Shown piece by piece: positions 10,953-22,957 of a stretch of DNA of 64,000 bases. Where the stretch lies: contig JAMPIV010015249.1 of assembly GCA_024509875.1 (NCBI GenBank), positions 1 through 64,000 on the forward strand, written 5' to 3'. The notes under the pieces are model-generated. The model was not told the origin of the DNA and made no database searches. It worked only from the letters and a program-made list of their open reading frames with translations. Position numbers and translations under genes: made by a program. Positions within the stretch are counted from its first letter, which is position 1; each line of letters begins with the position of its first letter. The DNA comes from Oreohelix idahoensis. Lineage: Eukaryota > Mollusca > Gastropoda > Stylommatophora > Oreohelicidae.

Positions 10953-10970
10953 TGGTGTGCTAGTTTTATA
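10953..10970 (+). other. Candidate primer binding site
   Basis: One base after the left LTR the sequence reads TGGTGTGCTAG. TGG at this position would pair with a tRNA CCA end. I could not match it to a specific tRNA from memory. Confidence 0.35.
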
Positions 10971-11816
10971 GGATCAGACACCCGCGAAATTCGCGTGATA
11001 TTAATTCACAAGTGTTAGCGTGTAGCCTGAGTGGCGTTAGTATATGAAAGACAGACATCACATTTGAGAGCTGTATCCAGGCCCAAGGAAAACTTATTCA
11101 GTATCAGTTAAACTGGGAACTGTTAACTCAAGTGTCAGTCGCAAGTCAAGGAATTTATTACTCAAGATTATGAGATGTCATGATATACAGTGGCGTCTGT
11201 ATACCAGTACAAGTAATCATCAGGCAGTATGAACGAGCGGTATACCTTCTTTCAACGAAATTGACAGACGGTGACCCATTTCCTGCTTTCCTGTGCGGTG
11301 TGTTAGCACGTAGCGTGCTGAATCGAGGACCTGAGCGGAATCGAGTGTGTCAAGTTCCAATGCCTTTCTGTTGTCGATTGTTTTACCATTGAACTTTGTG
11401 ATATCCAGGGTGTTAACGGAAAGGAGCAGAAGAATTTTCATTCAGGATAAGTAGTTATGTTTGTGGTGTGAACTGTGTCGCCTTAACTATGTCAACGAGC
11501 CTTCCTGTGCTTTGCATCTCCTATACTGTTGAAATCTGTTGTTTTTGTTGTCTAATTCTATATAGACATATTATTAGGATTTAGTATTGATGCTAAGTAT
11601 TGATGGTTGTATGATATAGGATGACTTCCCTCATATGATGTTATAAGGGTTCTTTGAAAAGGAATTGATGATACAAAGTTATGAATAATATTTTTGGTAT
11701 ACATACTGAACTGTGTGAAATGGAAGGGTAATTGTCAGAACTTCTTGAAACATAAACTTGCGACATTAATAATTATACTGATATAGATATATAGTTAACT
11801 GAGTGATTAAATCACC

Positions 11817-13712
11817 ATGGATTTTGATAATAATCCTGCAGATATAAGGCCTATGTTGGAGAGTGCATTGTTAATAGGTAGAGATGAAAAGGGATTGAGA
11901 GGTCCAAGACTTGGAGTATGGATCATGGACGATTTGTTGGTTAATGTGTCAGTATCCCTAAAGTTATTTGCTGAACATAACTTTAAGCTTCTTTGTAATT
12001 CAATAATGGCTAAGGATTTGATTGATTTGCTACAGCACCTTCGTGTGTTTTTACAACAGTATATTGAACTTGAACACGGACAGATAATGCAAAATATATT
12101 CAAGATAATCCACAACGGTATTCCTGATGAGCAGAAAAAGGAATTAGGAAGTGAGAAACAAATAAAAGTCAACAAATAGAGTGCCCTACGGGAAAGGGAC
12201 AATTGTTTAAAAGTTACTACTGAAGTGAGTAAACTACACGAAACAGTCTCTAAACTCGCAAATGAGTTAGATAAGTCAAACACGGAACTTACTAAAGTAC
12301 ATGCGGCGTTAGATGCAGCATTGAACAAGAACAAAGAGTTGGAAATTCGCGTGAAAGACAAAGATGACGAAGTTGGTAATCTCAGACAGGAAGTTCAAGA
12401 GAAAAAAGAAATGTATGACATATTAAAGATTGAGAGCAATGTTCGTGAAGAGACTTACATAAATATGCTTCATGAGGTGTTGGAGGATAATGATATTATC
12501 AGTTGCCAACTGAAAGAAAAGAAAGATATACATGATAAATTAAAAGTTCAGGATAAGAAATGTGAGAAATTAGGTAATGAAACATGTCAAACTAGAGCAA
12601 ATAAAGAAAAGGATGAGAAAGACAAATTAGAAGAGTTAACGACTGAGAGAGAGGAGATGATTAAGATTGAGAGATTGTTAACAGAGGAGAGAAGTAAAGT
12701 CTTGATATTTGACAAATTAAATAGGAAATTAAGTGAAGAAATTTCACAAAAAAGTGTTGAAATTGCAGAAAGTACAAAAAGGGTAGAGGGTCCACTCGAT
12801 GTTATTTTAAATAGCGGAATATGGTCTTCTGTAAATGTGGACAATGCTAGACAGAAAGTTGTTTGCCAACAGGTTAAAAAGATCCAGCCCTATACAATCT
12901 GTGCTGATAGAAAGATTAGATGTGATAGACAAATATCTTTTCGAGGAAAATATAACTTTCGAAGGTCTTTTGATTCTGCTTCCAATAGCAACGAATCTTG
13001 GCGGAAGTGTAATAGAGAGAATGATAAGGTAACAGTCAGTCCTGATAGATTTCAAGCTAAAAGCCCAAAGATTAAACGAGTAACTGATTTTGGAAGTTCT
13101 CATAAGATGATAACAAGGGATAAAGTTATAAGTAGTGGTTCCAAGGATGAAACCCATTATAGGCGTAACGATAAAGATACTTATAGATCTGCAGATGATA
13201 CTGCAAACAAGCATATTGTCAAAGAAAAGAATGGAAAGAGTTTTTGTAGGAGAGATGTTTCTAAGATTAAAAAGTACCAAGGAAATTCATATGATAATAA
13301 TTTTCCTTCTCAGAGAGATAAGAGACAAGTTAATGTATCTCAACAGTTTAATTCTTAGAATTTTGAAAATAATGGTACAGACAAATACAAGAAGAGTTTT
13401 CAATCGTGCAATAATTTTTCTGACAGATTTTTTGTGCGGAGTAGAAACGTTAATCATAACAAGTCTGACTGGGATTATAGACATAATAATAGTCTCAAAC
13501 AAAGAGGAAATGATGATAAATATTTTGATCACACGACGAATAATAAGAGCAATTATGCTAATTTTGCTCGACATGAGCCTAGAAGCATTGTTATTAAGCA
13601 AAGTAGCAATGATAATGATGTCACAAATACTACTGCTTGTTATGTTTCTGATTTTGAAAGAGCAGCACGTTGTTGTGAACTGAAACGAAGAGTCGATGAC
13701 ACCGTGGGGTGA
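11817..13712 (+). pseudogene. Coiled-coil gag-like frame with two in-frame TAG codons
   Basis: A single frame starts at an ATG in good context (atcaccATGG) and runs 632 codons to a TGA at 13710-13712, broken only by TAG at 12177-12179 and at 13356-13358. The first part (120 residues) is unrecognised and mildly hydrophobic. From about residue 135 there is a long charged coiled coil with heptad leucines (SKLHETVSKLANELDKSN onward). The C-terminal part is basic and rich in Asn, Arg, Ser and Lys, as in RNA-binding gag tails, but I see no CCHC knuckle. Its position just inside the left LTR suggests a gag role. Both stops could be CAG-to-TAG mutations of a dead copy, or readthrough codons. The sequence alone does not decide. 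No homologue is recognised. Confidence 0.6.
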
Positions 13713-13719
13713 CCAGATT

Positions 13720-15943
13720 TCCACACGAACCACAGTGCGGGGTAATTGTTTGTTTAACCTCTCCGTTGTTCGTAGTAAATTTCACCATTCATTAAAATGG
13801 AATTTTCATTTGTATTTTTTGAACAGAGGCGACTTCTTGATATGGGTCAGCGCTCCTGTTTACGTTAACGGCTGTTTACGGTAGCGGCAAGAATATAGGT
13901 CAACATTGTGCCCGAGCGAGTGTTTTCTCAAGCAGAACATATCAGCGTGCTAACCATGATTCGACGTTTTACCCCTAGTGTTTATGAGATGTCGGCAAGA
14001 CCTATGGAGATTTTTTTTTTTTTTTTGCGGTTGATTCTTTTTTGTTTTGTTTGTTTATTAGGACAGTAGATGTTAATGTATTCTATTGCATAGATCATTA
14101 GAGGTTGTTATATTATGATCATCATCTTTACGCATCATTTGATGTCTATTGTTTTTCTTGATATGTATGACTGTTTTTATTATAAATTAGTGCATTTCGA
14201 TGCTATACTATTGTGTTTTGGATAATATGTAGTGTGTTAGATGGTAGTGACGTGTTGTTTACTATTCATGAATGCAATGAGCAGATTTATATTTAACCTT
14301 ACTGGTTACAAACTTATGCCTATTTTTTATACTCTGGTGTAGAACTTGAAGTTTTTTTTTTGGTTTTGTTTTACAGATGTGTTGGGTAGAATAGTTTTGT
14401 ACATGATGAGTTTGCCAGCCCTATGCACATACTCATTAGTTGGAATGTTACAATAGTTATTTTTAATATATCAGATGGAGATAGATATAAATTTATAACT
14501 GAATAACACTATAGCTAAGCTGAACGTGATTGTCAGCCGGAAATATTTAAAAGTTTAAATTGAACTGTATAGAGAAAATTAACAGCGGTTGCTGATATTG
14601 TTATTTGATTGGAAAATCTAGAGATCTGATTTAAGCTCTTGCTTAACATACATTACGTTGTTTTCATGTATTTGCAAACTTGTATGTTGGTAATAGTGTG
14701 TTTTTTTCTATGTGTTTCTCTGTGACGTATTTTTTGAAAAACTTACACGTGTTGTTTAGTGTTTGCTTAGATACAGGAATTGTTATATGTCTCTCATTTT
14801 GCTAAAGCTAGTTTTTTTGTTAATTTGTTAATTATAGATTTGAATTAATTAAATTAAAATACTATTTTTATGTAACTTAGCGTTACGAAATATTTTTGTA
14901 TTGTATTTTTTGGAAAATATTTTTTTCCCAGACATTGTAATTTTTTATTTTTGGTTTTGTGTGTGCCTAGCGTTTGACTATGTGCTATGTTTGATATGTA
15001 GAATAATGTTAGTTCTTTAAAGAAAGTTTTTTTTGTTTTTTGGATGTTATGTTGTATTAACGCTTGATTGTGCGTTGTTCGAACTTGGTCTTATAGCAAT
15101 GCTATCACTTTTTTGTGTGGTGTCGATAATTTATTGTTGATTATGTATAACTTGTATAACTTGTTTAAATTACTGATTATGTTTTGTTTAGTTATAAACT
15201 ATTTTTTGTAGTATTAGTATAGGAATACTTTGTTATTTTCTTTTGTGCTTTTCGATCGTGTTTGTATGTATTTTGAAATACGTTGTTGATCTAAATAGTT
15301 ATTAGTATATATTTTACCAACGTTCTCTATATTCTTACCTTTTGCTTTCTATCTGTCTCTGTTGATTATCCTTCATTCCATTCCTGCTTTTCTGTTGTCT
15401 TTTCAATATGGTATCATATTTTGTTTACATTTCGTGCTTTATTTACGTTTCACTTCATTCTCCTTGTATACTTCTTCTTTCGCATCTTATACTTTCATTC
15501 TATGTATTGTTACTTTAATGGTATAACTTAATATAGTGTAGCTACTTGTGATATTTGTAATTATTTTACATATAACAAATTGTTTGAATGTAATATTATT
15601 GTTTTTTCCTCATATTCTGATTTAATACTTACCTTTATTACGGATCATTTTTCGTTTGCTTGATCTTGTCTTTTCTTTTACTATCGGTTGTTTCCTATTT
15701 AGTTGTGCTGTATTCACTTAACTTGGTTTTGTAATGCATTATTTTTGGTATGCTTAATTGATTACATTGGATACTTCATTTTTACATTTCACTTAATGCT
15801 TATATTTTGTAGATGTCTTATTTTAACTTAACTTAAAGTAATTCTTAGACGCATATGTTAGAGATTCATTGTCCTCTTAATCTTTTTTTTTGGTTTTGGG
15901 GAATGTATTTGTCAAAAAAATTGATAGAATCAATTTTTTTCTC
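13720..15943 (+). other. T-rich non-coding interior of the LTR element
   Basis: About 2.2 kb downstream of the gag-like frame is strongly T-rich on the plus strand, with many runs of T and no open frame beyond about 60 codons. A pol gene would normally sit here, and none is visible. Confidence 0.7.
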
Positions 15944-15959
15944 TGGGGGTGAGGTAAGA
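15944..15959 (+). other. Polypurine tract
   Basis: The sequence tgggggtgaggtaaga lies directly before the TG that opens the right LTR. This is the expected position and composition for the plus-strand primer of an LTR element. Confidence 0.75.
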
Positions 15960-17426
15960 TGTAACGAACAGTTTTAGTGTAAGGGGAAGTAAACTGGAGT
16001 ATGTCAGTAGTTGAAATAGATTTTGAGTTATAGCACTTAGTTGCTTGTTAGCTATCGAATTATTTAGAGAGTATCTCGTGATAGTTTCGAGAGACAGATT
16101 ACAGACAGCGTGAAAAGCGCTGATATAGTTATTCTGTATTGTTTTGAGTTGGGTGAGAGAAGCTCGCTGCTAGCCCGCAATTGTTTGTGTTGTGTGAACA
16201 GTGAGAAAGTCTCGTGTCTGCTTTTGAGCGGGACGAGTGTGTTATCTAGGGAGAGTGTTCCGGGCGTTTTGACCGGGTAGGAAGACAGTGTTTTTGGGAA
16301 GTGTGAAATGCCTGTACAGTGCTGAATTTAAAATGTCGACGGATTTTTCGCTGTGGGTACAGCGTAGTATGAAACTGCAGTTTTAATTATTGTGGAAGTG
16401 TTTATAACTGCAGTGTACAGTACTTTAGGCCATGAATCATGATAGCTCCTGTGAGAGGATTGTTATTGAGGATTCTTTATAGCGCTGAGTTTAATAAGAG
16501 TACTTTAGGCCATGAATCATGATAGCTCCTGTGAGAGGATTGTTATTGAGGATTCTTTATAGCGCTGAGTTTAATAAGAGTACTTTAGGCCATGAATCAT
16601 GATAGCTCCTGTGAGAGGATTGTTATTGAGGATTCTTTATAGCGCTGAGTTTAATAAGAGTACTTTAGGCCATGAATCATGATAGCTCCTGTGAGAGGAT
16701 TGTTATTGAGGATTCTTTATAGCGCTGAGTTTAATAAGAGTACTTTAGGCCATGAATCATGATAGCTCCCGTGAGAGGATTGTTATTGAGGATTCTTTAT
16801 AGCGCTGAGTTTAATAAGAGTACTTTAGGCCATGAATCATAATAGCTCCTGTGAGAGGATTGTTATTGAGGATTCTTTAGAACGCTGAGTTTAATATGAG
16901 TACTCTAGGCCATGTATTATGATATCATTGTAGCTGCCGAGTGCGCAGTTCTTATGTGGTAATTTATATCTTGTGTTGTGCTGTGAACGGTATTCTATGT
17001 GTATTTCATCAATGTGTTGTGACGTGAATAAACCCATATGAAATGTCACTAGTCGTTTACAACCATCCATGACTCTTGTGTACGTACCTGTGGTGTAAAC
17101 GACTAAACCAACACACGCACTTAATATTACAAGTGTGACAGGGAACTTAACACGTATTTAGAAATAGCCCCGGAGTGGGCGTGGTCTATCTGTATCGAGA
17201 ACCTGATCATCGCTTACCAGTAGACTTCTACAGTGTTTGCCTGTGTGGCGGATATATAGGTATCAACTGTAGACATTACCAGATCCACAACACAACAGTA
17301 ACGTTAGCAGATAATCAATAGACACCTTACCGTATCTACCAAACCAATACGTTATCAGTGCTGCCATTTCAGTGATTGGCGATATCACATGACTTTCCAT
17401 GGGCGTATCTTTACGGGGGTGTAACA
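15960..17426 (+). repeat. Right (3') LTR, 1467 bp
   Basis: It begins TGTAACGAACAG and matches the left LTR almost perfectly to about 16880, including six 80 bp repeats (starts 16423 to 16823). Beyond that it differs strongly from the left LTR, although both keep AATAAA followed by a conserved ccatccatgact motif, and both end tttacgggggtgtaaca. Confidence 0.88.
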
Positions 17427-17431
17427 CCATA

Positions 17432-17780
17432 GCTTGACTGCTTGCGTCAGGGTCAGCAAACCAGAGCTGACCAAGATCCTACTCCACCTCTAAGTGGTGG
17501 TCCTGGAAACAGGCTGCATCACTGCATAAACATATAAGGAGGGGAAACCTGAGGCCTGTAAACAGTAAATAAATAAACAAACAACACACAAAGGTATGTT
17601 ATCAGGCTCTCAGTCTGGCTGAGAGAGTAGGGATCGAAGAGGGAAGGTTAACCCGGTACCAAAAATGCCATGCTGAAACCGGATGTGTCGGGCCGAAAGG
17701 TTCAAATATCGCACCTTTGCTGTAAACGGCGACAAGCGTAACAAATGTCCTTTTCAGGACGAACGCAGAAGAAGAAGAAA
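17432..17780 (+). mobile_element. SINE-like retroposon S1, 3' part
   Basis: This continues the SINE begun at 9130. It aligns with the reverse complement of 30878-31188, with an extra insertion of about 92 bp at roughly 17526-17617, and ends in (GAA)n before the duplication tttaaccttt at 17781. Confidence 0.8.
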
Positions 17781-17799
17781 TTTAACCTTTTTGAGCTGC

Positions 17800-18234
17800 T
17801 TTTGCTCTATTTTTTCCAAGGTGAGTGCTATGTAGCCGGAATGGAGGTGACATTTTTACCTTTCTCGTTATAAATAACTGCCTTTTTGTGTATGTGTGTG
17901 TGTGTGTGTGATTATTTGATTTCGGTTTTCCACATAAAACCACTGATCAAAAAAAAGGAGGTTAAATGAATTATTTATTTTTAAAATAATACTACATACA
18001 GACTATCTTAATGAATGACGGAAAGAATGCCAGTTTTTTTTTTCCTCCTGCAGACCGCTGTTGATTTGTTAAAACATGATAAGCACATAAATCAATGGCT
18101 GTCGTGATACTTCGTCGGTTCAAAACACAACGACATTCTGACAATATGAAAAAATAGAAAGGGGGAAAACACGTAAATTTCCCTAACAGAGTGTTCACAC
18201 AAAATTAATATGTTATTGGTCTGCCTTTACTGGA
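17800..18234. other. No recognisable element
   Basis: A short (TG)n tract lies near 17893-17910. Nothing else can be assigned. Confidence 0.35.
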
Positions 18235-18447
18235 TACAGTAAGCCCTCAATTTAACGGATTAATGAGGGTTGACAGATGTTCGATTGTGACGTATAATGG
18301 AAAAAGAGCCTACAGTAATCTGACAGTCTTTTGCAATCTCGTAGCGTTCTATGATTTGCTAGCAAAACCATGCATTTTCTGCCTGTGTTTACTTAAACAA
18401 ACGTACTTTTTCGTCACGCCTCTTTTCTTTGAACATAAGCAAACGAA

Positions 18448-18723
18448 GTGTTTACAATTTTTCGTGACCTGCCCGTCATAACAGGTAGCGAATCAGGTTT
18501 GTTTACCTCGTCTTCTCACGCGAGCGTATCTGTCAATCATACGATACCTGACAGACCGCACGTAAAAAAACAACACAGACCCTCTGAAGTTCGTACTCAG
18601 GGGAAGTCAGAAACCCCTGGGCTCTTTGATCTTCAGAAGCGGGCATTCGTACAGAGAAAACCCGTTACACGTAATAAGTCTTTTGTCGTCGGTCGAAAGC
18701 GCTCGGCGGAAGACCGACCGTAA
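18448..18723 (+). CDS. Uncharacterised 91-codon open frame
   Basis: The frame encodes a basic, Ser/Arg/Lys-rich 91-residue peptide ending GRKRSAEDRP. No domain is recognised. It lies just inside the left end of the candidate pogo-like element and could be a shred of its gene or a chance frame. I consider chance more likely. Confidence 0.12.
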   Translation: MFTIFRDLPVITGSESGLFTSSSHASVSVNHTIPDRPHVKKQHRPSEVRTQGKSETPGLFDLQKRAFVQRKPVTRNKSFVVGRKRSAEDRP

Positions 18724-18779
18724 GCCTTTATCTTGTAACTCTGTTTCTGATTCTTCGTTACACATAGTAACGTGAAAAG

Positions 18780-20290
18780 TAACATAATTGATAGATCAGA
18801 GAAATATATTGATATATAAACTGTCTTTTCTTAAACCTGCTATCAGTTGTCACTCAGAATTTTTGGATAGTCAAAGCACGCAGTTCTAGAACCATTTTGC
18901 TAAATGTGTTATTAGCAATTCGTGGGGATTTTTCATTCTGATTTCTGGTAATAGAAATTAGTGCTTGCGTGTTTAAAAGTGTTAGCTTTTACCAATTAAA
19001 AGTGTTAGCTTTTACCATTATAATTCACTTAGATTTTCTAGCTGTTAATACTAGTGAAGCAAAATAACGCGTAGCTATTTCATACCGGATGTTCAGTTAT
19101 AATGTTAATTTTTCCCACACGTTTACTCACACAAGAAGAGACGGTTTTAGCTGACTGATTTATATGCTAGGCGCGACTGATAGTGACAGAAAAGAATTCA
19201 CGTTTTATTTAATTGTGCGTATTTATTATAAGTGCCTATTATTTAATATCATACGACTAAACTATCAGACGCCGACCAAATTAATAGCTACTTAACGACC
19301 GGCGATAGTTTGTGATAATTGACATTGTACGCTGATCGTTAAGCGCTAGCAGGGGGGAGGGGGGGGAGTCGCATAACTCAATAATACCTGCACTCGCTAA
19401 GCGACGCACGATAGGATAGGCTAAAGACACCTGTGCCGTTTCAAATTTAATCAGGACTGACGGTGTGGATAAGAGATCGTCTTGTCCCCGTCTGTGGACA
19501 TATATATATATATAGCAATATAGAATAGTAGCATTTTTCCATAAATGTTTTTTCTTATGTTCCTAGCAGACCTGATCAAGAGCGTCCAGCGATCTTTCTT
19601 TTTTTCTGATTTTTTAATGTTATCCCCTTTTCTTGGCTTGTGCCAAATTTGTTACAAATGTCATTTGTGGGCGAGTATTTGCCAAGGATACATGAGAAAC
19701 ATTTTAACTTATAAGTTTAACTGGACTTACCAAACACAGATATCTTTTTCCAATTTTTACCAGCCCACTGGGGTGTACAAAATAACATTAATGTTCCTGA
19801 CTTCTGACAGTCGTATTCAAGCGGATTTATCCAGATTTTACGCTGTGCAGAATCAGAGCTCTAGCATAGAGTTGTCCGATAGGATTTTCATCATCATCAT
19901 TGGTAACATTTTTTTTGCAACCAGATGTTTCCCAATACTGGAAGTATTTTTCTCTTTTAACTGTGAACCCCATGAGCACGGTCGTACATCAACTATTGGC
20001 GGTGACATTTTGTTCATCCAGGAAAAACCGACACCAGATTCGGCGTTCACCTCACTAGTCTTTGTTTGTTAGAGGATGAACTGGGGCCAATTTGGGAAGT
20101 GAACCAGATAAAACATATATTCAGGGAAATTGTATTTCCAAGGGATATCACCAAGAGTAGGTAAGAGTGATTGAGTGGCCACTGTATGAAAGAGAGAGTG
20201 AATATTTTTTTCTTTGTTACTGGGAATTTACCAACATTGGATTTGCTTAAACGTGTTTACTTTACTGGGTAGCATATAGTAGGAACTTGT
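18780..20290. other. Unassigned, with G-rich tract
   Basis: There is a 175-codon open frame at 19545-20072 with no recognised motif. A strongly G-rich run lies at about 19350-19367 (six G, A, eight G). I see nothing further I can name. Confidence 0.35.
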
Positions 20291-20299
20291 TTACACTAC

Positions 20300-21400
20300 T
20301 GTCTACTCTGTAACTGTTGCGTGAGAAATTCTCGCAACATCGTTTTATTACAATATATATTTTATAACGCAAGGGCAACAACTGCTTGAAATTTATAGTC
20401 ACTTTTCTCGGTGAGCAGTTGTCTCCTCGCGTTGGTATTGAATGCAGTTAAGTTTGCTATGCTAGGCCGTTTTCTCAGAAAACGGTTGGCAACCTGTTGG
20501 GTTATCCTTTTAAGGTAATCATTCTTACGCTGGTTCGTAGTAAAGGTCCTTGCGTCTTAAGTTCTGAGCTGTGGTCATTTTGCGCTGGACTGCGCATGAC
20601 TGGTCTTGCTTCTTGGTCGATCGATTTCCGCCCACCAGGCAGTGAGCGATTTTGAATAGCTAGAAAGATGCCTCGCTGAGAGGGGATCTCCGCTATTTTT
20701 TTGTTCTGTCAGGAATGTGAAGTCCTCTTAATGGATATTTCGTTTATTCGAGATAATACCTCTAGTGTATTTCCACATGCCGGGAGGCGTAATATTTCTG
20801 TGTATTTCCTGAAGGCAAGGTAAATTAACTTTTCATTAACTCTATCGATTTTTGGTCGTGAGCGATTTTTGATTCATAGCCTGTCTTCGAAAGGCGTCGT
20901 CACGAGATGTTTTCCCAGCTCACATGTCGCTGTATTGTACTGCATCGGTTGATGCATGTCCCAAGGACCATTACTTGCTACTTTGTTACATGAACTAGGT
21001 TTGGAAAACCTTTGTTATCTAGAGGATATTTTTGAGGACATTATTTATACTTCGGCAGACGTGCCTGTCTTGCTGAAGTCAGATTAAGGAGAGTGAACTG
21101 ATCTCATACATCTGGTTATCTTCTGGCTAAGATAGAAAGGGATGGAGAAATTTCCCGACTACATTCCAGCCTTATAATGTATTGACATGCCTGTGAATCA
21201 CCTTTATTATGATGCTGTCTACCGTCCATTGCTATACTGACATTGTTGCTGTGATAATGACTGTCTGATGTACCTACATATTCGCGTATACATTTTGTCA
21301 CTGTGGCGTCCACAATAAATGATACAGAAAAACGTCACTAGCTGTTACAAGCATCATTGACTTTATACGTCGTGAGTTAACTGACGTCTTTGTATGGATA
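20300..21400 (+). repeat. Possible LTR-like fragment
   Basis: Near 21310-21370 the sequence reads AATAAA, then about 20 bases, then tcactagctgttacaagcat and ttgactttatacgt. This resembles the AATAAA plus cactagtcgtttacaaccat motif of the LTR near 17027-17080. The left boundary and a duplication could not be set. Confidence 0.3.
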
Positions 21401-21408
21401 GCTATGTG

Positions 21409-21411
<3 letters not shown>

Positions 21412-21446
<35 letters not shown>
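21412..21446. repeat. (TG)n microsatellite
   Basis: This is a pure TG dinucleotide tract. Confidence 0.9.
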
Positions 21447-21449
<3 letters not shown>

Positions 21450-21689
21450 GTTAAACTTATATTTATATTTATGAAGAGGGCAAGGTTGTCTTGTACTAAA
21501 TTATAGTCGTCTAGATAGGCTGGAATAGAGAAACTTACTCATTCTAGAGACATATCTTTTTCCTTAAACTACCGCCCGTGAAATCTATTTCTCACACTTT
21601 TCACACGTACCTATCACCATCCACTCTACTCAGACGGGCCAAAAAATACTCACAACCTATCTGTACGACATCGATATTGCCAAATATCC

Positions 21690-22070
21690 GTTAATTCCGA
21701 ATGTCCGTAGAATAGCGTCTATATGTAGTTTAGAATAGCGTCTATATGTAGGTTCTATGCAGGCCACCAAGAACCACTTTTGTCAGTAGTGAAACGTCGA
21801 AAGCTTGCCTGGTTTGGGCATGTAACTCGTCATGACTCCCTTTCGAAAACGATCCTCCAGGGAACAGTCGAAGGTAAACGGAGAAGAGGAAGGCAAAGAA
21901 AATCCTGGGCTGATAACATCATAGAATGGGCAGGGCACGGTTTTTCCACACTTGTACGCATTGCTGAGGATAGAGAGCAGTGGAGGACCCTGTCTGCTGA
22001 TGCTTCCACCATGGCACCCCTACGACCCATGACGGGTTACGGGTTGAGATGAGATGATGTAGTTTAACAT
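21690..22070 (+). pseudogene. LINE ORF2 C-terminal fragment, second LINE type
   Basis: The plus strand reads SVVKRRKLAWFGHVTRHDSL, then GKRRRGRQRKSWADNI, then an EDREQWRTLSADAS segment, the usual C-terminal signature of jockey/CR1-like ORF2 proteins. It stops at 22050. A short duplication (tagaatagcgtctatatgta) lies just upstream at 21709-21748. Confidence 0.8.
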
Positions 22071-22077
22071 CAAAATC

Positions 22078-22957
22078 ATTCATTCATTCATAACCCTCCG
22101 CTCCCAAAGGTGCATAGGCCTTCAACAAACACATGCCAAGTCTTCCTGTCACGTGCCATAATCTCAAGTTCTTTCCACGTTCTCCTCATCATTTTCACCT
22201 CTGTTTCCAGCTCTCTTCTCCATGTGCTTCTTGGTCTACGTCTGCCTCTCTTGCCCTAGGGGTTCTAGAACAAGGACTGCCTTGTAATGCTATCAACAGG
22301 TTTCCTCAGTGTACGATTCTACATCTTGTATTGGTGTTTCTTCAAGTTCAACCCTGTTATCATTACCTGCATTTATTCTCATTATTTTTGCCTTTTCCAT
22401 GTGTATTTTCAGACCCAATTGCTGTGACCTCTCATCGAGTGTTTTCAATTTGCCCTGCATCTGATTACGGTTATGGGACAGAAGAGCCAAGTCATCAGCA
22501 AAATCCAGATCATCCAACTGCTTAGTCAGAGTTCATTGGATTCCATTTCTGCTGTGTGTTGTTGATGATCTCATAACCCAGTCTATTGCTAGTAAGAAAA
22601 GAAATGGAGACAAGAGGCATCCCTGTCGCACTCCTGTTCTTATCCCAAACGGTTCTGTAAGCTGTCGTTCGTGAAGAACTCTGCATGTCATGTCTTCATA
22701 TGTTTTCTTTATTAAATTAATGATCTTCAGGGGAACTCCATAATGCCTCATCAATTTCCAAAGTGATTCTCTGTCTACACTGTCAAATGCCTGTTCGTAG
22801 TCCACAAATCTGATGTATAGTGGTGAATTCCATTCCAGACTTTGTTCAACTATTATTCTCAAAGTGGCTATCTGGTCTGTACATGATCTGTTTTGTCGAA
22901 AACCTGCTTGTTCATCTCTCAGTTTCTTGTCTATGGACTCTTTTAATCTCTCAAGGA
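22078..22957 (-). pseudogene. RTE-like LINE ORF2 fragment with internal deletion
   Basis: On the minus strand this copy of the LINE at 54.8-61.3 kb begins inside the reverse transcriptase (near ILERLKES), keeps FVDYEQAFDSVDR (catalytic aspartate) and the QGCLLSPFLF segment, keeps FADD near 22510, and then jumps from DVESYT directly to TLRKP. About 370 bases are missing, with ACAC shared at the junction near 22310. The 3' end carries the family's (ATGA)n tail. The 5' truncation is typical of target-primed insertion. Confidence 0.88.

Larger units (their letters stand above)
9177..17426 (+). mobile_element. LTR retrotransposon with mosaic LTRs, no recognisable pol
   Basis: Two LTRs begin TGTAACGAACAG and end GGGGGTGTAACA, obeying the TG...CA rule. 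The element is flanked by a perfect 5 bp duplication CCATA (9172-9176, 17427-17431). Removing it restores the SINE seen uninterrupted at 30878-31188, which fixes the boundaries independently. A purine-rich tract precedes the right LTR. The internal 5 kb holds one coiled-coil gag-like frame and no protease, integrase, reverse transcriptase or RNase H that I can see, so this is a non-autonomous (LARD-like) or degenerate element. Confidence 0.88.

Noticed and set aside
12177..12185. Classical stop-codon readthrough context at the first TAG
   Set aside because: The following bases AGTGCC do not match CARYYA, and I could not recognise a convincing pseudoknot by eye. Readthrough remains open but unsupported.
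9177..17140. First reading of the right LTR end at ...gtgtgaca (17140)
   Set aside because: No duplication fits there. Ends at 10951 and 17426 share tttacgggggtgtaaca, and they give a perfect CCATA duplication and restore the SINE.
19545..20072. 175-codon frame as a gene
   Set aside because: There is no recognisable motif, the composition is Phe/Ser/Leu-rich as expected from T-rich DNA, and no homologous copy in the window supports it.
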